DNA from: Mycocentrospora acerina
Lineage: Eukaryota; Ascomycota; Dothideomycetes; Pleosporales
Length of the DNA stretch: 64,000 bases
NCBI GenBank assembly: GCA_022701365.1
Contig: JAKUHH010000290.1
Coordinates: forward strand, 372,001-436,000
Reading direction: 5' to 3'
Positions 53,365 to 64,000 of this stretch are shown one piece after another. Position numbers and translations under genes: made by a program. The notes under the pieces are model-generated. The model saw only the letters and a list, made by a program, of their open reading frames with translations, was not told the DNA's origin and did not search any database. Numbering within the stretch: position 1 is the stretch's first letter; each line of letters opens with the position of its first letter.

Positions 53365-54634
53365 CTATGTAATGTGTTGTCCGTCACTCTGTGCATCTTC
53401 GTCTCCAGGTCTCCAAACCGATCGGTGGGAGGTACTCGAATGAACAAGGTCAAACTCGACATCTCCAACACTTTTTCTATACCTGTGCGGTCGCTTCGGG
53501 AATTTTGATGTTAAGTTAGGCGTGTAAGCATTAGTTTTTCGCGAAGTATCGAAGTATGGGATAAACCTCTCTAAAATCCATTTGATTGTAGGCCCACTAG
53601 CGGCAATCACCGCAAGATTAGATTCTATGTTTGAGAGTGCGTTGCGAACATTATACGGATCTTCTGCAGACAGCGTAGGGAGACTGAAAACGAGCACAAA
53701 CGTATGCAAGCGATAGCATGCGATTGCTGTTACAGCAAGTGGAAGCGATAAGAATCCAACGATACCGAGCTTGCTGTTGACTTACATTTGGAGGTCGTAC
53801 AATATCCATGCGGGTATTATAGTGACGAGCACATCTGTTGCAATCGTAACACCAATGACGCCGAAGATGTATGGCGCCTGGTTTCCACAGGTACCAGGTA
53901 CATTCAGCATCCAAGACTTTTGTACTGGTGTACACATGAATATGCTTCCGAATGTGGCGGCAAATATGTATAGAATATTCACAATGATCAGAATCCAGAG
54001 ACTAACAATGATAAGACGGTTCGGCGAGCGCAAGTTTCTGAGAGTGATCAAGAACGAAATATTGATCAAACCTAGGATTGGGTTGTAAATGGCGTTGTTT
54101 ATGAAGCGCCACTATCGTTGTTACTCATGATCTCATACAGCGATGCAAAGTAGCAAATTTGTACTTGCATACGACACATCGACTTGGTCGATTGCTCTAT
54201 CTGGTATATCCTCCGCGTGAAATCCCGAAAAGGAAACGACAACATCTAAAATTGTAGTCAATACTAGGCAATTATTATTGGCCAGAATTGCTTCGCACAC
54301 TTTAACACAGTGGCTATGAGAACCGCTATCAGTGATTCTGCGACATTGAGAAGGATTTCATCTGCAAACAGAGGCATATTAGAAAAAGCGTGACGTATGT
54401 CATTGTGATTCGTTTGATGTTCTACATACCCAGAGCCAGAGTTCGCTTCAGAAGTTTCCTCCATACCCTGACGATTACTACAATGAGAGACAAGATGAAC
54501 GGAAAGACGATCAGAAAAAAATTCATTTGGCTAAAGGCCACTATTATCCATGTTTCTACTATGCCTGAGAGGATCAGTTCGCCGAAAAGCGGAAGTGGAA
54601 GTGGAAGTGGAAGTGGAAGTACGAGTAATATCAT
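53365..54634 (-). pseudogene. SAT4/rhodopsin-domain membrane protein, probably decayed
   Basis: Pieces of a seven-helix fungal rhodopsin-like (SAT4/DUF-type) protein line up in order on the minus strand: a first helix with RVWRKLLKRTLAL (54440-54530), EILLNVAESLIAVLI (near 54330-54360), FHAEDIPDRAIDQVDVSY (54167-54220), NNAIYNPILGLINISFL (54050-54100), MCTPVQKSWM ... GTCGNQAP (53870-53935), ATDVLVTIIPAWILYDLQM (53785-53840), then SKLGIVGFLSLPLAVTAIACYRL and ESNLAVIAASGPTIKWILERF (53550-53775). A TAA at 53782-53784 directly after DLQM interrupts an otherwise continuous conserved frame. Joining the middle exons also needs a GC donor (GCAAGT at 54161-54166). A TTCCAC hexamer run marks the presumed N-terminus. 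An unusual intron could rescue it, but loss of function is likelier. Confidence 0.6.
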
Positions 54635-54959
54635 TAGCTTGGAGGAGATGATTTATTTGAGCCATCCGTGCTGTATTTCAGGAGGACTCTACTTACGTTA
54701 GTGCGTAATTGTCTTTAATCCTGAATTTTGCTTGGGCCCTTCATATATCGAAAATTTCCACAGCGCCTCATATTAGTTGCTCTACTAAGCGTTTTGATTG
54801 TCCAAGAAAAATTATACCACCTCCGCCGTTCTTCAAGAATATAAGAAATATTTGGAAAGTCATACTAGTGTCTTTGAATATTGAGTCAGTTACGACTTGC
54901 TAGAACGCTCGTAGAATTACACGTCATAACAAGTAGGAATAGTGTTCTAGTGGGTTATT

Positions 54960-55787
54960 ATGGTCTCAATGATGCCCTATGCAGTATTCATTGTCAATAG
55001 AATTCTCTGGGTCGCAGACCGGGGGGCATTCACTCATTCTGTCATGGGCAATACTCCGGCTCCTTTTCTCAACATGATGTTTCTCTTTGCACCCAACCAT
55101 ACAGTGGAATCTTACGCAAAAGTGGTCAAACCATTTTTTGACTATCTCGATGCGAACAACATCACACTTACTGCACCGCACAAGAACATTGCTCACTCCT
55201 CCTTCTACTCGGCATATCAATCAACCTGGGGCGCCAATTCCTTCCCCATCGGTCTCGACAATTCGCTGCCCGCAAACCGCATTGTGCCGCGCATCAATTT
55301 CCAGGAAAAGTTTGACGTGACTTTTTCACTTATCAAAGAACATGTATCATCTGGTAAGCATTTCCTTGGATATCACAAAGCCCCCGCGAGGTATGCGAAC
55401 ACAAACAACGCTGTGAGCCCTGCCTGGCGCGAATGTGCAATGTTCCTTGTGACCTCCTTGAACAAATCGCTCGATCATTCGACACCAGAAGCATTAGCTA
55501 TTGCAAATGCCGACTTGCAAGACAATATCTTGCAGCCATGGCGTGAAATATCTCCCGTGTCCGAAGGCGGAGGCACATACTTGAACGAAGCCACAGTCAT
55601 GGAACCGGATTGGCAAGATTCATTTTACGGGGGGTACTATCCTAAATTGAGTGCGATCAAGATGAATTGGGACCCAAAGGATGTTTTCTATGCAACCACT
55701 GCAGTTGGGAGTGAGAGGTGGGTAGTGCAGGATGGAAACCAGGGCGTACAGACGCAAAACGGAAGACTATGTAGGGTAGCAGCGTGA
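54960..55787 (+). pseudogene. C-terminal half of a second FAD-linked oxidase
   Basis: 275 codons covering only the substrate-binding and BBE C-terminal parts (YLNEATVMEPDWQDSFYGGYYPKLSAIK, then WDPKDVFYATTAVGSE). The FAD-binding half of about 250 residues with its His/Cys attachment sites is missing, and no trace of it was seen in the 325 bases upstream. This is not a copy of the intact oxidase at 51065-52618, whose C-terminus is different (the isoamyl-alcohol-oxidase-like subtype is represented here). It is probably a relic of a former cluster or neighbour gene; a functional stand-alone protein is unlikely. Confidence 0.65.
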
Positions 55788-56332
55788 GAATTGCTACGTC
55801 AGCAATAAAAAGAATTTCCTTGTCAAGATTTACTACGTGTGAGGGGTATTCCTGTAGTTCTGTAGTAGAGGGGCGAAGTTCCTTACCCAAGAGTTGGTAT
55901 TTCGAGTTTGGCGCCTCCTAATCAACTGAACAAATATATTCAAGTCAATGTATGCTACATACTCTGTCTTTTCTAATATTGATGTGGTGTACTTCCGAAT
56001 TCACAGCTACCACAATCTCTTATCACCGCTTGCTTTGTCTACAAGGCATGTTTCAGGAGCGTTTATCATCCAGACGTCAAGATGATTTCGATCTTTTTCA
56101 TGTTGGTTCTGGTATGAGGAGAAAATTTTCATGAAACAAAAAACCATGAACGATCGATTACAGCCGTGAGCCGTTTTTCCAATCTGAATGGCAAGCTATA
56201 CTAATTCATCATTTGTGTTCACGTTTTCTCGCGACCAAGGTGGAACGCGCTATGACGTTACACGACTCGAAAATATGTGCACCTTTCAAACACAGTAAAC
56301 GCCTACAACTCAAGACAAGTAACACCATCAGA
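55788..56332. other. Intergenic spacer
   Basis: 545 bases between the oxidase relic and the SET/MYND gene. Nothing recognised apart from the probable leader of the SET/MYND gene. Confidence 0.55.
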
Positions 56333-58050
56333 ATGACCGAAGTGCCCAACAACAATGCCGGTGGTCAAAACAAGTCACCCATTTACATCGCAAAGTCCAA
56401 AATTAGTGAAAATGAGAACGGACAAGGTGCTGGCGATGGAGTTTTCGCTGGAGCTAGTTTCGGACCAGGCGAGCTTGTCACAGCCGCCAGAAGGCCACTA
56501 ATCGCATCTTTGGACACCGAAAGGCTGTTCGACACGTGTGCGAACTGTTATACCTGGACGGAAGGCTCGTCTACAGGTGCAAGACTCTATGTTCCAGAGA
56601 ATACAACAGTCCAAGCGTGCGCGGGGTGTCGCGTCGTTCGATATTGTAGCAAAGTGAGTACGCCAAAGTATGCGTCAAGTCTGCTGAGACTGACGGTTGG
56701 TAGAAATGTCAAAAAGAAGCTTGGACACGCGTGCACAAGCATGAATGCAAGAACCTACAGCCTCTGGTGAACAGGGATATTCCAAAGGCTGTAAGGGCCT
56801 GCATGGAAATTCTAATCAGACGAAAGCAGGGACTAATTCCTGAGCCAGCTTGGAAAATTCTCTGTAGCCTGGGAACACATGTTGAGGATTTTCAGAAGAA
56901 TGGAAGTTATGCCCAAATCGAGTTGATGGCAATGGGAGCGAGCGCATTTTCCTTCACACAGGACTCCTACTCGAAGGAGATCGTCGCAGCAATGTATGCA
57001 AGGGTAAGTCGGCACGATTTATAACTGAACTATCTGACTCTTCAAAAGGTGCTTTCCAACTCTCTGACTCTGATCACACCAACATTGGATCCTCTAGGCA
57101 TCATTCTGGACCCGGTGTTCAGCCACATTAATCACTCGTGCGATCCAAATGCCTACATCATGATGGATGGCTCTGAAGTCGCAATCAGAACACTTAAACC
57201 TATCAAGAAAGATGAAGAGATCTTCATCTCATATATTGACAATACCAGTCCTTATCCTCGTCGCCAAAGCGAACTTAAAACGCGCTGGTTTTTCACCTGC
57301 AAATGCAGCAAGTGTGAAAAGGGAGCTACACTTGACGAAGACCAGTGGGCAATCCGTCCAGAGGATCTCATTCAAGCACATAAGGAAGTCGCTGATCTCA
57401 TCATCCAAAACGAAGACTTCGCACAAGATCCAGCGAATTACGTCGGAGACTCTCAGGACGAAAAGCGAGTTGCTGCTATCCAAGGGAAAGCCTTTGCAGA
57501 GTATGAAGAGGCACAACGCACCTCAGACCCCGCCGAAGCTATTGAAAAGATCCAGAACGGTATGCGTCTTTGCCATCAATCAAAGCTATGGCCATTGTAT
57601 CGTCAGCCGTATGCTGCCTTGCGGGACGAACTTATCGTCAACATGCTTTCAGTTGATAATTTCCAACTTGCATGGGCGCAATGTGCAAAGCGGTATAAGC
57701 ATGTTGTCGCAAGACTGTATCCGGTTCACTTCCACCCTGTACGTGTAGTACAGACATGGCAGATGGCTACGTTGGCGTTGTATCTTGCAGATACGGAGGG
57801 AATCGTTGGTGCTCCGGACGTCCACATGGGTCTGATCGCTATGATGTTAGTGAAGCAGGTTTTGGACGCTTCTATACTTAGTCATGGTCCGAATAATTCA
57901 TTCACGAAGAGTGTGCAGATTAAGGCGAATGAGTTGAGCGAGGAGCTGAGGAGGAGCGTGCAAGGTAATCCGGATACGCCGGACCTTGATAGACTGTTGG
58001 AAATGCAGCGAGATATGTTGAGCCAGATGGGGGATTGGGTACAGTATTAG
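56333..58050 (+). CDS. SET and MYND domain protein (SMYD-like methyltransferase)
   Basis: Exons 56333-56653, 56704-57003 and 57049-58050; 540 aa. The split SET domain begins at GAGDGVFAGASFGPGELV. It is interrupted by a MYND zinc finger (CANC ... CAGCRVVRYCSKKCQKEAWTRVHKHEC), which intron 1 cuts just after YCSK. It resumes with SHINHSCDPNAYIMMDGSE and DEEIFISYID, the SAM- and lysine-channel motifs. Post-SET cysteines CKCSKC and a helical C-terminal domain follow. SMYD proteins methylate lysines on histones or other proteins; the target is unknown here. The start is the first ATG close to the SET region. Flanking, not part of the cluster; a role in controlling it would be speculation. Confidence 0.85.
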
Positions 58051-58422
58051 CGATATCCATCGTAGCTAATCAGCAACTAGACATCATTTAAATAATCTTT
58101 TTACCCAAAATTTAGTTACCTACGTAATTGTGATTCACTTGAAATGTCGAGGTTTGCACATTTCAATTCGTCTGACTCTGGTAAAATTGCCTTCACCATT
58201 CGTCTTTCACTTCACTCACTATGCTGCTAATCTCATCCATTTCACCCTCACTATTGTTTCGAGGGCAAGCAGCTGCCTAAGATCATATAGCCACGTCTCT
58301 CAGCCCTTGACTTCTGTTCAGCACCTTCTCACCACCCAACCATCTCAACCCCACACTTGATTACTGAATCTCCACAAGTCAACGAAGATCCTCGGTCACA
58401 CTATTCAAATTGAATTCCCATC

Positions 58423-58948
58423 ATGGCCAAATCAAATGCCGAATCTAGGAATACCCCGAAAACGGGAAAGGTATTCAGCGCAGACGTCGTCGCCGCCCTG
58501 CTTTGCAGCATGGGCACAACGTCAATCAGCAAGAAGCAGTACGATTTCATGAGCTCTATTGATGGGATGAAGACGGCCTCTGCATTCGATCACGACTTCC
58601 GCCCTGTTCTCAAAAAGGCTAGGGAATTGCATGCGCGAATAACAGGAGGGGAGGTCTTTGAAATTGTCCAGCCGGTCCGAAAGCGGAGTAAGTACACCCC
58701 GGCGTTAATCACCTCACTCCCAATAACATCTTCCAGGTGACAAAGCTTCTCCTGGCACTCCAACAAAGCGCAAGACTACAGAAGACAGCGATGCAACTCC
58801 CCCTAAGAAATTGAAGGCTACTACCAAGGTACACGAGAAGAAACTCTCTGTTCAGTACCCAAGCGATTGTGATGTCGAGTTTTTGCCTGAAGATGCAGAC
58901 GCTTTCATCAAGCAGGAAGCGGACTGGGCGGCTAAAGAGTTTGTTTAA
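58423..58948 (+). CDS. Small basic hypothetical protein
   Basis: Exons 58423-58687 and 58737-58948 (49-bp intron gtaagt...tccag); 158 aa. An N-terminal helical part (VFSADVVAALLCSMGTTSIS ... DHDFRPVLKKARELHARITGG) is followed by a Lys/Thr/Pro-rich tract with nuclear-localisation character (RKRS, TPTKRKTTE, PPKKLKATTK) and an acidic C-terminus. I recognise no family. The good ATG context, clean intron and intact phase make it a likely real gene. The 372-base gap before it (58051-58422) holds only its leader. Confidence 0.65.
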
Positions 58949-60337
58949 GTTGCCTTTGACATGCTGCACAAATGGAGATTACGTTTTGAGCATTGGGCGG
59001 CTTCTACTCCAAGGGCTGCGAGAAAAATTGCTCTGTTCAGTTTTGGATGGTGCGTAAAGGGTTCGGCAGTTTGTGATTGGTACAAGTGAGAATTGGTACC
59101 TGGATTACGTGGACAGAATCGAACCATAAGCGCACATGATAGCATAGCGAGCAGAAATAGTCGTCAAAGGCTTACCTTTCTTCACACATCGTTCCCTATG
59201 CATGGCCGAGCGTTTCTGCTCGCCGCTGCGCGTATATTGCCGTTGCGCACGGGAGACCGATACGGTAACAAACAAATGGGACCTTGTGTGGATGCCGGCG
59301 GATCATTGTGAGGTTGTCCGAAGAGTGTGTCATGTCTCGCTCCTCTGAAAGGATAATTACCAAGTGGAACCAAGCTTGCTCAACAAAGACACCCCAATGT
59401 CGCACCTACTGACGTGCCGACTCACGTCGTCCACGATCATCAACACCTCGACTACTTCCAATGCTTGGACTGACTCGGCTCTCGTCACATCATCTACCCC
59501 AAGTATTTGCCAGGTGCCTATATGGCTTACCACGGATCGACGACGCGCGGCGAAAAATTCAACTACCGGCGCCAAACGGATGACGTTGTTAGGCGGGCGA
59601 GTCTGTAAATGAAATTGAGATGAGGCTGACGAATGCGGAAGGCACGGGTTGACTCACTACGCCCAAGCCCGTGGATAATGTCGCACGCCAACTACCAAGA
59701 GAAGGTTATGAACAAAGACAGATGCCGTCACTGCACCATTGTTTTACGGCCGCCATATCGTAAACGACGTCTCTGTTTCAACGCCTCTCGTACGCAGCAG
59801 TGTTACCTACTGTGATGAGCCGCCATGCAAGCCCAGCCCCTGAATTTTCCCCAGGTTGTTGGATAGCTGGCTAAGCCTATAGCGGGCGAGGCAAAAGTCA
59901 TTGGCGTGCGTCTGATGCAACCGGGATGTGCGGTGGCGCCAAGAGAAACATGCTGAATGGTTCTAGTCTTTGGGCGCCATGCCCAGGCTGGACTCGATGG
60001 AAAGGGGGGATCCTCTGGCGAGCCATGCACCGATTGGCGCAGGTACCTGATTTTCATTTGGCCCCAACCCGGAACCATGCTCTTTCGGGGAGATAATTTG
60101 ACGATTCCACCGATGTTTGGAACTCCCAGCTGATGCGAACATGTCTAATAAAAGTCGGCTGCGCCCCGGTTGAAACGCCTTTTCCTCCCTTCTTCTTTAC
60201 CTACCAACCACCGTCCCTCTCTTGTCGTCTCTCGCTGATATACATATAAGCCTGCCACTCTTTCGCTAATCACATATACCCATTCAACCACCTACTCTTA
60301 ATACCCATTACCAACCGTATCTTCAACTACCAGCAAC
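58949..60337. other. Intergenic region
   Basis: About 1.4 kb with several short open frames on both strands and no family match. The last 200 bases are CT-rich with CAACCACC stretches, the leader of the wall-protein gene. Confidence 0.55.
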
Positions 60338-61081
60338 ATGCGTTTCTTCCAGATCATCGCTTCCGGCGCCGCCCTCATTGCCTCTGCCCTTGCCCAGAGC
60401 ACTGTTATTGCCATCAACAGCTACCCCCAGAATGGCGTCGTAGCCGGCCAGCAGTACACCATCACGTACTCTCCCGCTGACAACACTCCCACCACCTTCA
60501 TCCTCCGCAAGGGCCCCAGCGGTAACCTCGGAACCATTGGCACCTTGACCAGTATGTTAAATTGTAATAACGTATGTTTGTGTTCAAGATACTAACAAAG
60601 AATAGCCACTGCCACTGGCGGTTCCTTCACCTGGAACGTTGCCTCGAGCCTTGTCAACGGCGCCGACTACGCTCTTGAGATCCGCCGTGGATCCGAGGTC
60701 AACTACTCTGCTCAGTTTGGCCTGACTGGTGGCTCCGGCACTGCCTCATCCTCTGCTGTCTCATCTGCCTCCGCCTCTGCCTCATCTGCTGTCTCTTCCT
60801 CGTCTGCTGCCTCATCCTCTGCCTCGTCCATCTCCAGCCGTGTGTCCAGCGCCTCATCCGCTCTCATCACCAGCCAGTCTTCGTTGACCACCAGCGCTTC
60901 GTCCGCTGTCTCCGCTTCCATCAGCTCGTCCGCCAGCCGCAACGGCACCGTCTCCACCTCCAGGCCCTCTGGCACTTCATCTGCCAGCATCCCCGAGAGC
61001 ACTGGTGCTGCTGCTTCGCTCGCCTCCAGCCCTCTGGCGCTCATCTTCGGCGCTGTTGCCGCCATGGCTTTCCTCAACTAA
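60338..61081 (+). CDS. GPI-anchored Ser-rich wall protein, Kre9/Knh1-like domain
   Basis: Exons 60338-60551 and 60606-61081 (54-bp intron); 229 aa. Signal peptide MRFFQIIASGAALIASALAQ, then an Ig-like Kre9/Knh1 N-terminal domain (INSYPQNGVVAGQQYTITYS ... GSFTWNVASSLVNGADYALEI). A Ser/Ala stalk of about 90 residues that should be O-mannosylated follows, and a hydrophobic tail (SSPLALIFGAVAAMAFLN) fits a GPI-attachment signal. Such proteins sit in the cell wall or plasma membrane, with a link to beta-1,6-glucan suggested by the family name only. Confidence 0.85.
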
Positions 61082-61532
61082 AGGGTTTTTCTCTCTCTTA
61101 GTTAAGATTGGACGGCTTTTGTCGACGCCCAACTACCAACGGATATTATGAACGGTTCTGTTGTACATTTGGACCGACGGAAAGTAGTCATCAAAAGAAT
61201 GATTGCATATCAAATGTTGAGAATAGACGTTCGTGCATTGCTTCGTCTAGCGCAGACAGGTCTTGTAGTGAATAGTTGACAGTTACGAATTTAATTTTTA
61301 CTCCTTCTTCACATTTGTTCGTTCTATTATATTGCCTCGTCTTTTGTTTTGACAGACATTCAGACAAGTAGTAAATTGCTGCTGTCAGAATCTGCCGTGA
61401 CCAGCAGCACATTTCCGTTGCAACACAGCCCGTCGCACTAAACACAGACACCAACATGAGCATGAACTTGACTTTGCAGAACCGCGACACACATACGGCT
61501 GTCATCACGTCATCTTCTAGACCTCGCATCCA

Positions 61533-61584
<52 letters not shown>

Positions 61585-63764
61585 CAACCCCCCGTACACG
61601 ATCTACGCAGCCCCCCCAGCAACGTTGTAAGACGATCACCCGGCGGCATCCCAGCCCGACGATCACGATTTCTCTCCCCTCTCAGCCACTCGACCTGCAT
61701 CAACCATCTCCAGCCCCCGCGTTTTGCTGACAACCACCCATGTATCCAGGTAGTTGCGCGCATGCATGCACTTTATTCGCATCGCTTCGCATCGCACCGC
61801 ATCGCATTACAACGTATCGTATCGTATCGTCCCGCGTGCAGACAACCACTCACAACCAACTTCTCCCTCTCTCCCCCTCCCTCTGTCTATCTATCTCACA
61901 CACACACATGTTTACAACAAACAACATGGATTCAGCTTGCAAGACAGCATAGCCTACCAAACAATGGCTACTAACTAGCCTGGTGGCTTGGGGGCAAGGG
62001 CAAAGGCAAAGGCAAATAAAGCATTGCGCAATGCATTCCTTTCCGTCGGGGAAGGGGGGGGGGCTGGCTAGACAGACGCCGTTTCGTGTCAAAGGTTCAG
62101 CCTGGCGGTGAATGGTGTTTAGGTTACGCGTCAATAAATGCTAGGCTAGTGGGAGGGGGGAGGGCAGAGGGTAGCCTGGCAGGGCTGCATGAACGGCATG
62201 TCCGTTTGGGGGAGGGGGGCGCTAGTGTGTGTGTAGTGGCTGGATGCGGTGGTTGTTGCGGGGGGAGGGGAAGGAAAAGGGTTCTTGGAGCGAGGTGGTG
62301 GGGGCGAATGAAAGGTGTTTGTTGCGTGTTATGTGAGGATGGAGCTGGGTTTGGTTGGCGGGGTATGGAGGGAGCTGAAGGGATGGATATGCAAAAGGTG
62401 TAGAGTAAGTTGGTTGGTGGGAGTGATGGAGGCAGTGTTCTGGAAAGAGGGATTATTGTTGGCTGGTTTAGCGTGGAGCTGGAAGGCGCCTAGCTGAGGT
62501 CAGACTGAGCTAGTTGTTATTGTATGCGATGTAGTTTTTTCAGCAGCGCGTGCCTGTTTTCGACAGTAGGCAGGCAACCGGTTTTTTGAGTTTGGTGAGT
62601 GGTTTCAGCATTATTTGCTGCCTAGTTGTAGTCATGTTATGTCATCTCAAGTCAAGTCAAATCAATTCAAATCAAGCAAAGCCGTCTTGACAACCATGCT
62701 AATGCTTTGATGTGGAGACTGATACGACTCCGTACCTCCACTGACATTCTTTCCCTTTGCGTTATTTCCGCAAACACTATAAGATTAGATGTTCCCTATT
62801 ATCAGTGTCTGCGCTTTTATCTTCACAACACAAGCGTGTTACGAGCTCTCTCGCGAAGATTGCAGAGCAAGCGTGAGCAGACAACCGTATATTCTTCACA
62901 GCGCGGGCATGCTGATAGATCGTCAAACCCTTCACACATGATGCGCAGAACCAAACTTGCTTTTCGGCGACTTGTTTGCGTTTTATCAAAGGAGATAATT
63001 TCCACTGCGAGGTGTGGCGGAAGTCGATGCTGATCAGCGCTGCGCATGACGAATACAGTAGCGAAAGATGCAGCAGTTGCAAGAACACGAACATGAACAT
63101 GCACTTGGACTCTTCCACAAAATCACAACATACCGATTGATATATATTTTCCTCGTAGGGACATGTATGTGTATATATATATAGAGGCAGCCACGCGTTG
63201 TGCAAGCGCACGCTCCCCCCTCCACTCCGGTCAAGCCAACACGAAGCCAGCGAGCAAACGTTCCCCATGGCAAATACGAGCTTACAGCCGGTCTTCCAGC
63301 CAGCCAGCCAATCACAGGCGGGGGCGTCTAAGAATAAAACATTGAATTGGCTCGAAGAGGGAAAGAAGCGATTAGTCATGTGATGAGTAGCTCAGGAGGT
63401 GGTCCTATTGAGGGTAGCTAGGGGCGATGATGATGCGTCTGTTAGTAGGGTAGGGCAGTCATGCGTGCGTGCGTGCCGTATTGATAATGACGCCCACGCT
63501 CTGCCGTTGCTTTTGCTCTTGTTCTTGACGACCTTGCTTGCCATTCCAACCACTCGTTTACTCTCACTCACTTGCAATTCGACTCTCCATTGCATTGCAT
63601 TGTATTGCATCGCACGCTCGCTCCAAAACAACAACAACGACGTCATTAACAACGACGACAATCTACAAATTGACAATCTACTATAACACCACCACCATCA
63701 CCACCAACAATAACAATAACAACACTCGACTACCCTAATCCCAACCACAACCACAACAACAACC
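61082..63764. other. Long intergenic region with simple repeats
   Basis: About 2.7 kb without a supportable gene. Holds the 7-bp array at 61533-61581, CGCATCGCA-type repeats (about 61770-61830), a CA run (about 61898-61908), G-rich stretches (about 62050-62280), TCAAGTCAAA repeats (about 62646-62680) and a CAACAA-rich leader (about 63630-63764) for the last gene. Confidence 0.6.
61533..61581. repeat. 7-bp tandem repeat ATCTCGC x7
   Basis: Seven perfect abutting units ATCTCGC, ending at 61581. Too short and spacer-free for a CRISPR; a microsatellite. Confidence 0.9.
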
Positions 63765-64000
63765 ATGCACTTCACCCTCACCTCATCCACCTTCTTCCTC
63801 CTCCTCACCCTCTCCACCGCCCAATCAACCACCTCCAACCTCGCGGCCTTCCCCTCCCTCACCCAAGACCTCGCCTCCAACCTCGCATCCACAGCCTACG
63901 GCTCAGGCTTCGAAACGCTATCAGGAACACGGACCACCGTTTTCGCCACCTCGTCGCTCGGTTCAGCCTCGGGATCTGCTTCTTCTTCAGCTGCTTCGTC
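63765..64000 (+). CDS. Secreted Ser/Thr-rich protein, 3' end outside window
   Basis: ATG at 63765 in a strong fungal context (CAACCATGC) opens a frame that stays open to the window end (78 complete codons). Signal peptide HFTLTSSTFFLLLTLSTAQS, then SNLAAFPSLTQDLASNLAST and a Ser/Ala-rich stretch beginning SLGSASGSASSSAAS. It looks like another secreted or GPI-anchored wall protein, similar in style to the gene at 60338, but no family can be named from the N-terminus alone. Confidence 0.65.
   Translation, partial: MHFTLTSSTFFLLLTLSTAQSTTSNLAAFPSLTQDLASNLASTAYGSGFETLSGTRTTVFATSSLGSASGSASSSAAS

Noticed and set aside
61533..61581. Short-unit tandem array considered as a CRISPR
   Set aside because: Units abut without spacers and the genome is a fungus.
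62777..63379. 200-codon minus-strand open frame
   Set aside because: Cys/Phe-rich translation with no family signature in a repeat-rich spacer; probably chance.

Overview
The window is nuclear DNA from a filamentous ascomycete (Pezizomycotina). Evidence: short GT-AG introns of about 50-110 bp, C/A-rich leaders before start codons, a Rim15-type PAS/AGC-kinase/receiver protein, a Zn2Cys6 regulator and a fungal non-reducing polyketide synthase. A Dothideomycete is my guess, but nothing in the sequence proves the class.

Left flank (1-15.5 kb): housekeeping genes with long low-complexity spacers. These are the 3' part of a GH38 vacuolar-type alpha-mannosidase, a small HVA1/TUDOR-domain protein, and a 1928-residue Rim15-like kinase.

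Centre (15.5-52.6 kb): one dense secondary-metabolite cluster of 18 genes. The core is a SAT-KS-AT-PT-ACP polyketide synthase of 1807 aa without a thioesterase. It is accompanied by a separate metallo-beta-lactamase thioesterase, a fused EthD decarboxylase/DUF1772 anthrone oxygenase, a scytalone-dehydratase-like protein, a naphthol-reductase-type SDR, a questin-oxidase-like Baeyer-Villiger enzyme, an acyl-CoA ligase, a GST, a FAD monooxygenase, other reductases, an AflR-like regulator and an AflS-like coactivator. This is close to the full Aspergillus nidulans monodictyphenone (mdp) set. A DMATS prenyltransferase and a GMC oxidoreductase (the xpt functions, unlinked from mdp in A. nidulans) are here in the same cluster, with an O-methyltransferase and a berberine-bridge-type flavoprotein. 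The inferred route is atrochrysone carboxylic acid, emodin anthrone, emodin/chrysophanol-type anthraquinone, ring cleavage to a benzophenone/xanthone, then prenylation, methylation and oxidative tailoring. The exact product cannot be read from sequence.

Many promoters inside the cluster carry 11-bp TCG-N5-CGR sites of the AflR type. They are built from TCGG half-sites 7 bp apart, either direct or inverted. Upstream of the first cluster gene they form an 11-unit heptamer array.

Right flank (52.6-64 kb): decayed sequence at the cluster edge (a SAT4/rhodopsin-like membrane protein with an in-frame stop, and the C-terminal half of another FAD-linked oxidase). Then come a SET/MYND protein, a small basic protein, a Ser-rich GPI-anchored Kre9/Knh1-like wall protein and the start of a second Ser-rich secreted protein that runs off the window. 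No tRNA, rRNA, CRISPR or intact transposon was seen.
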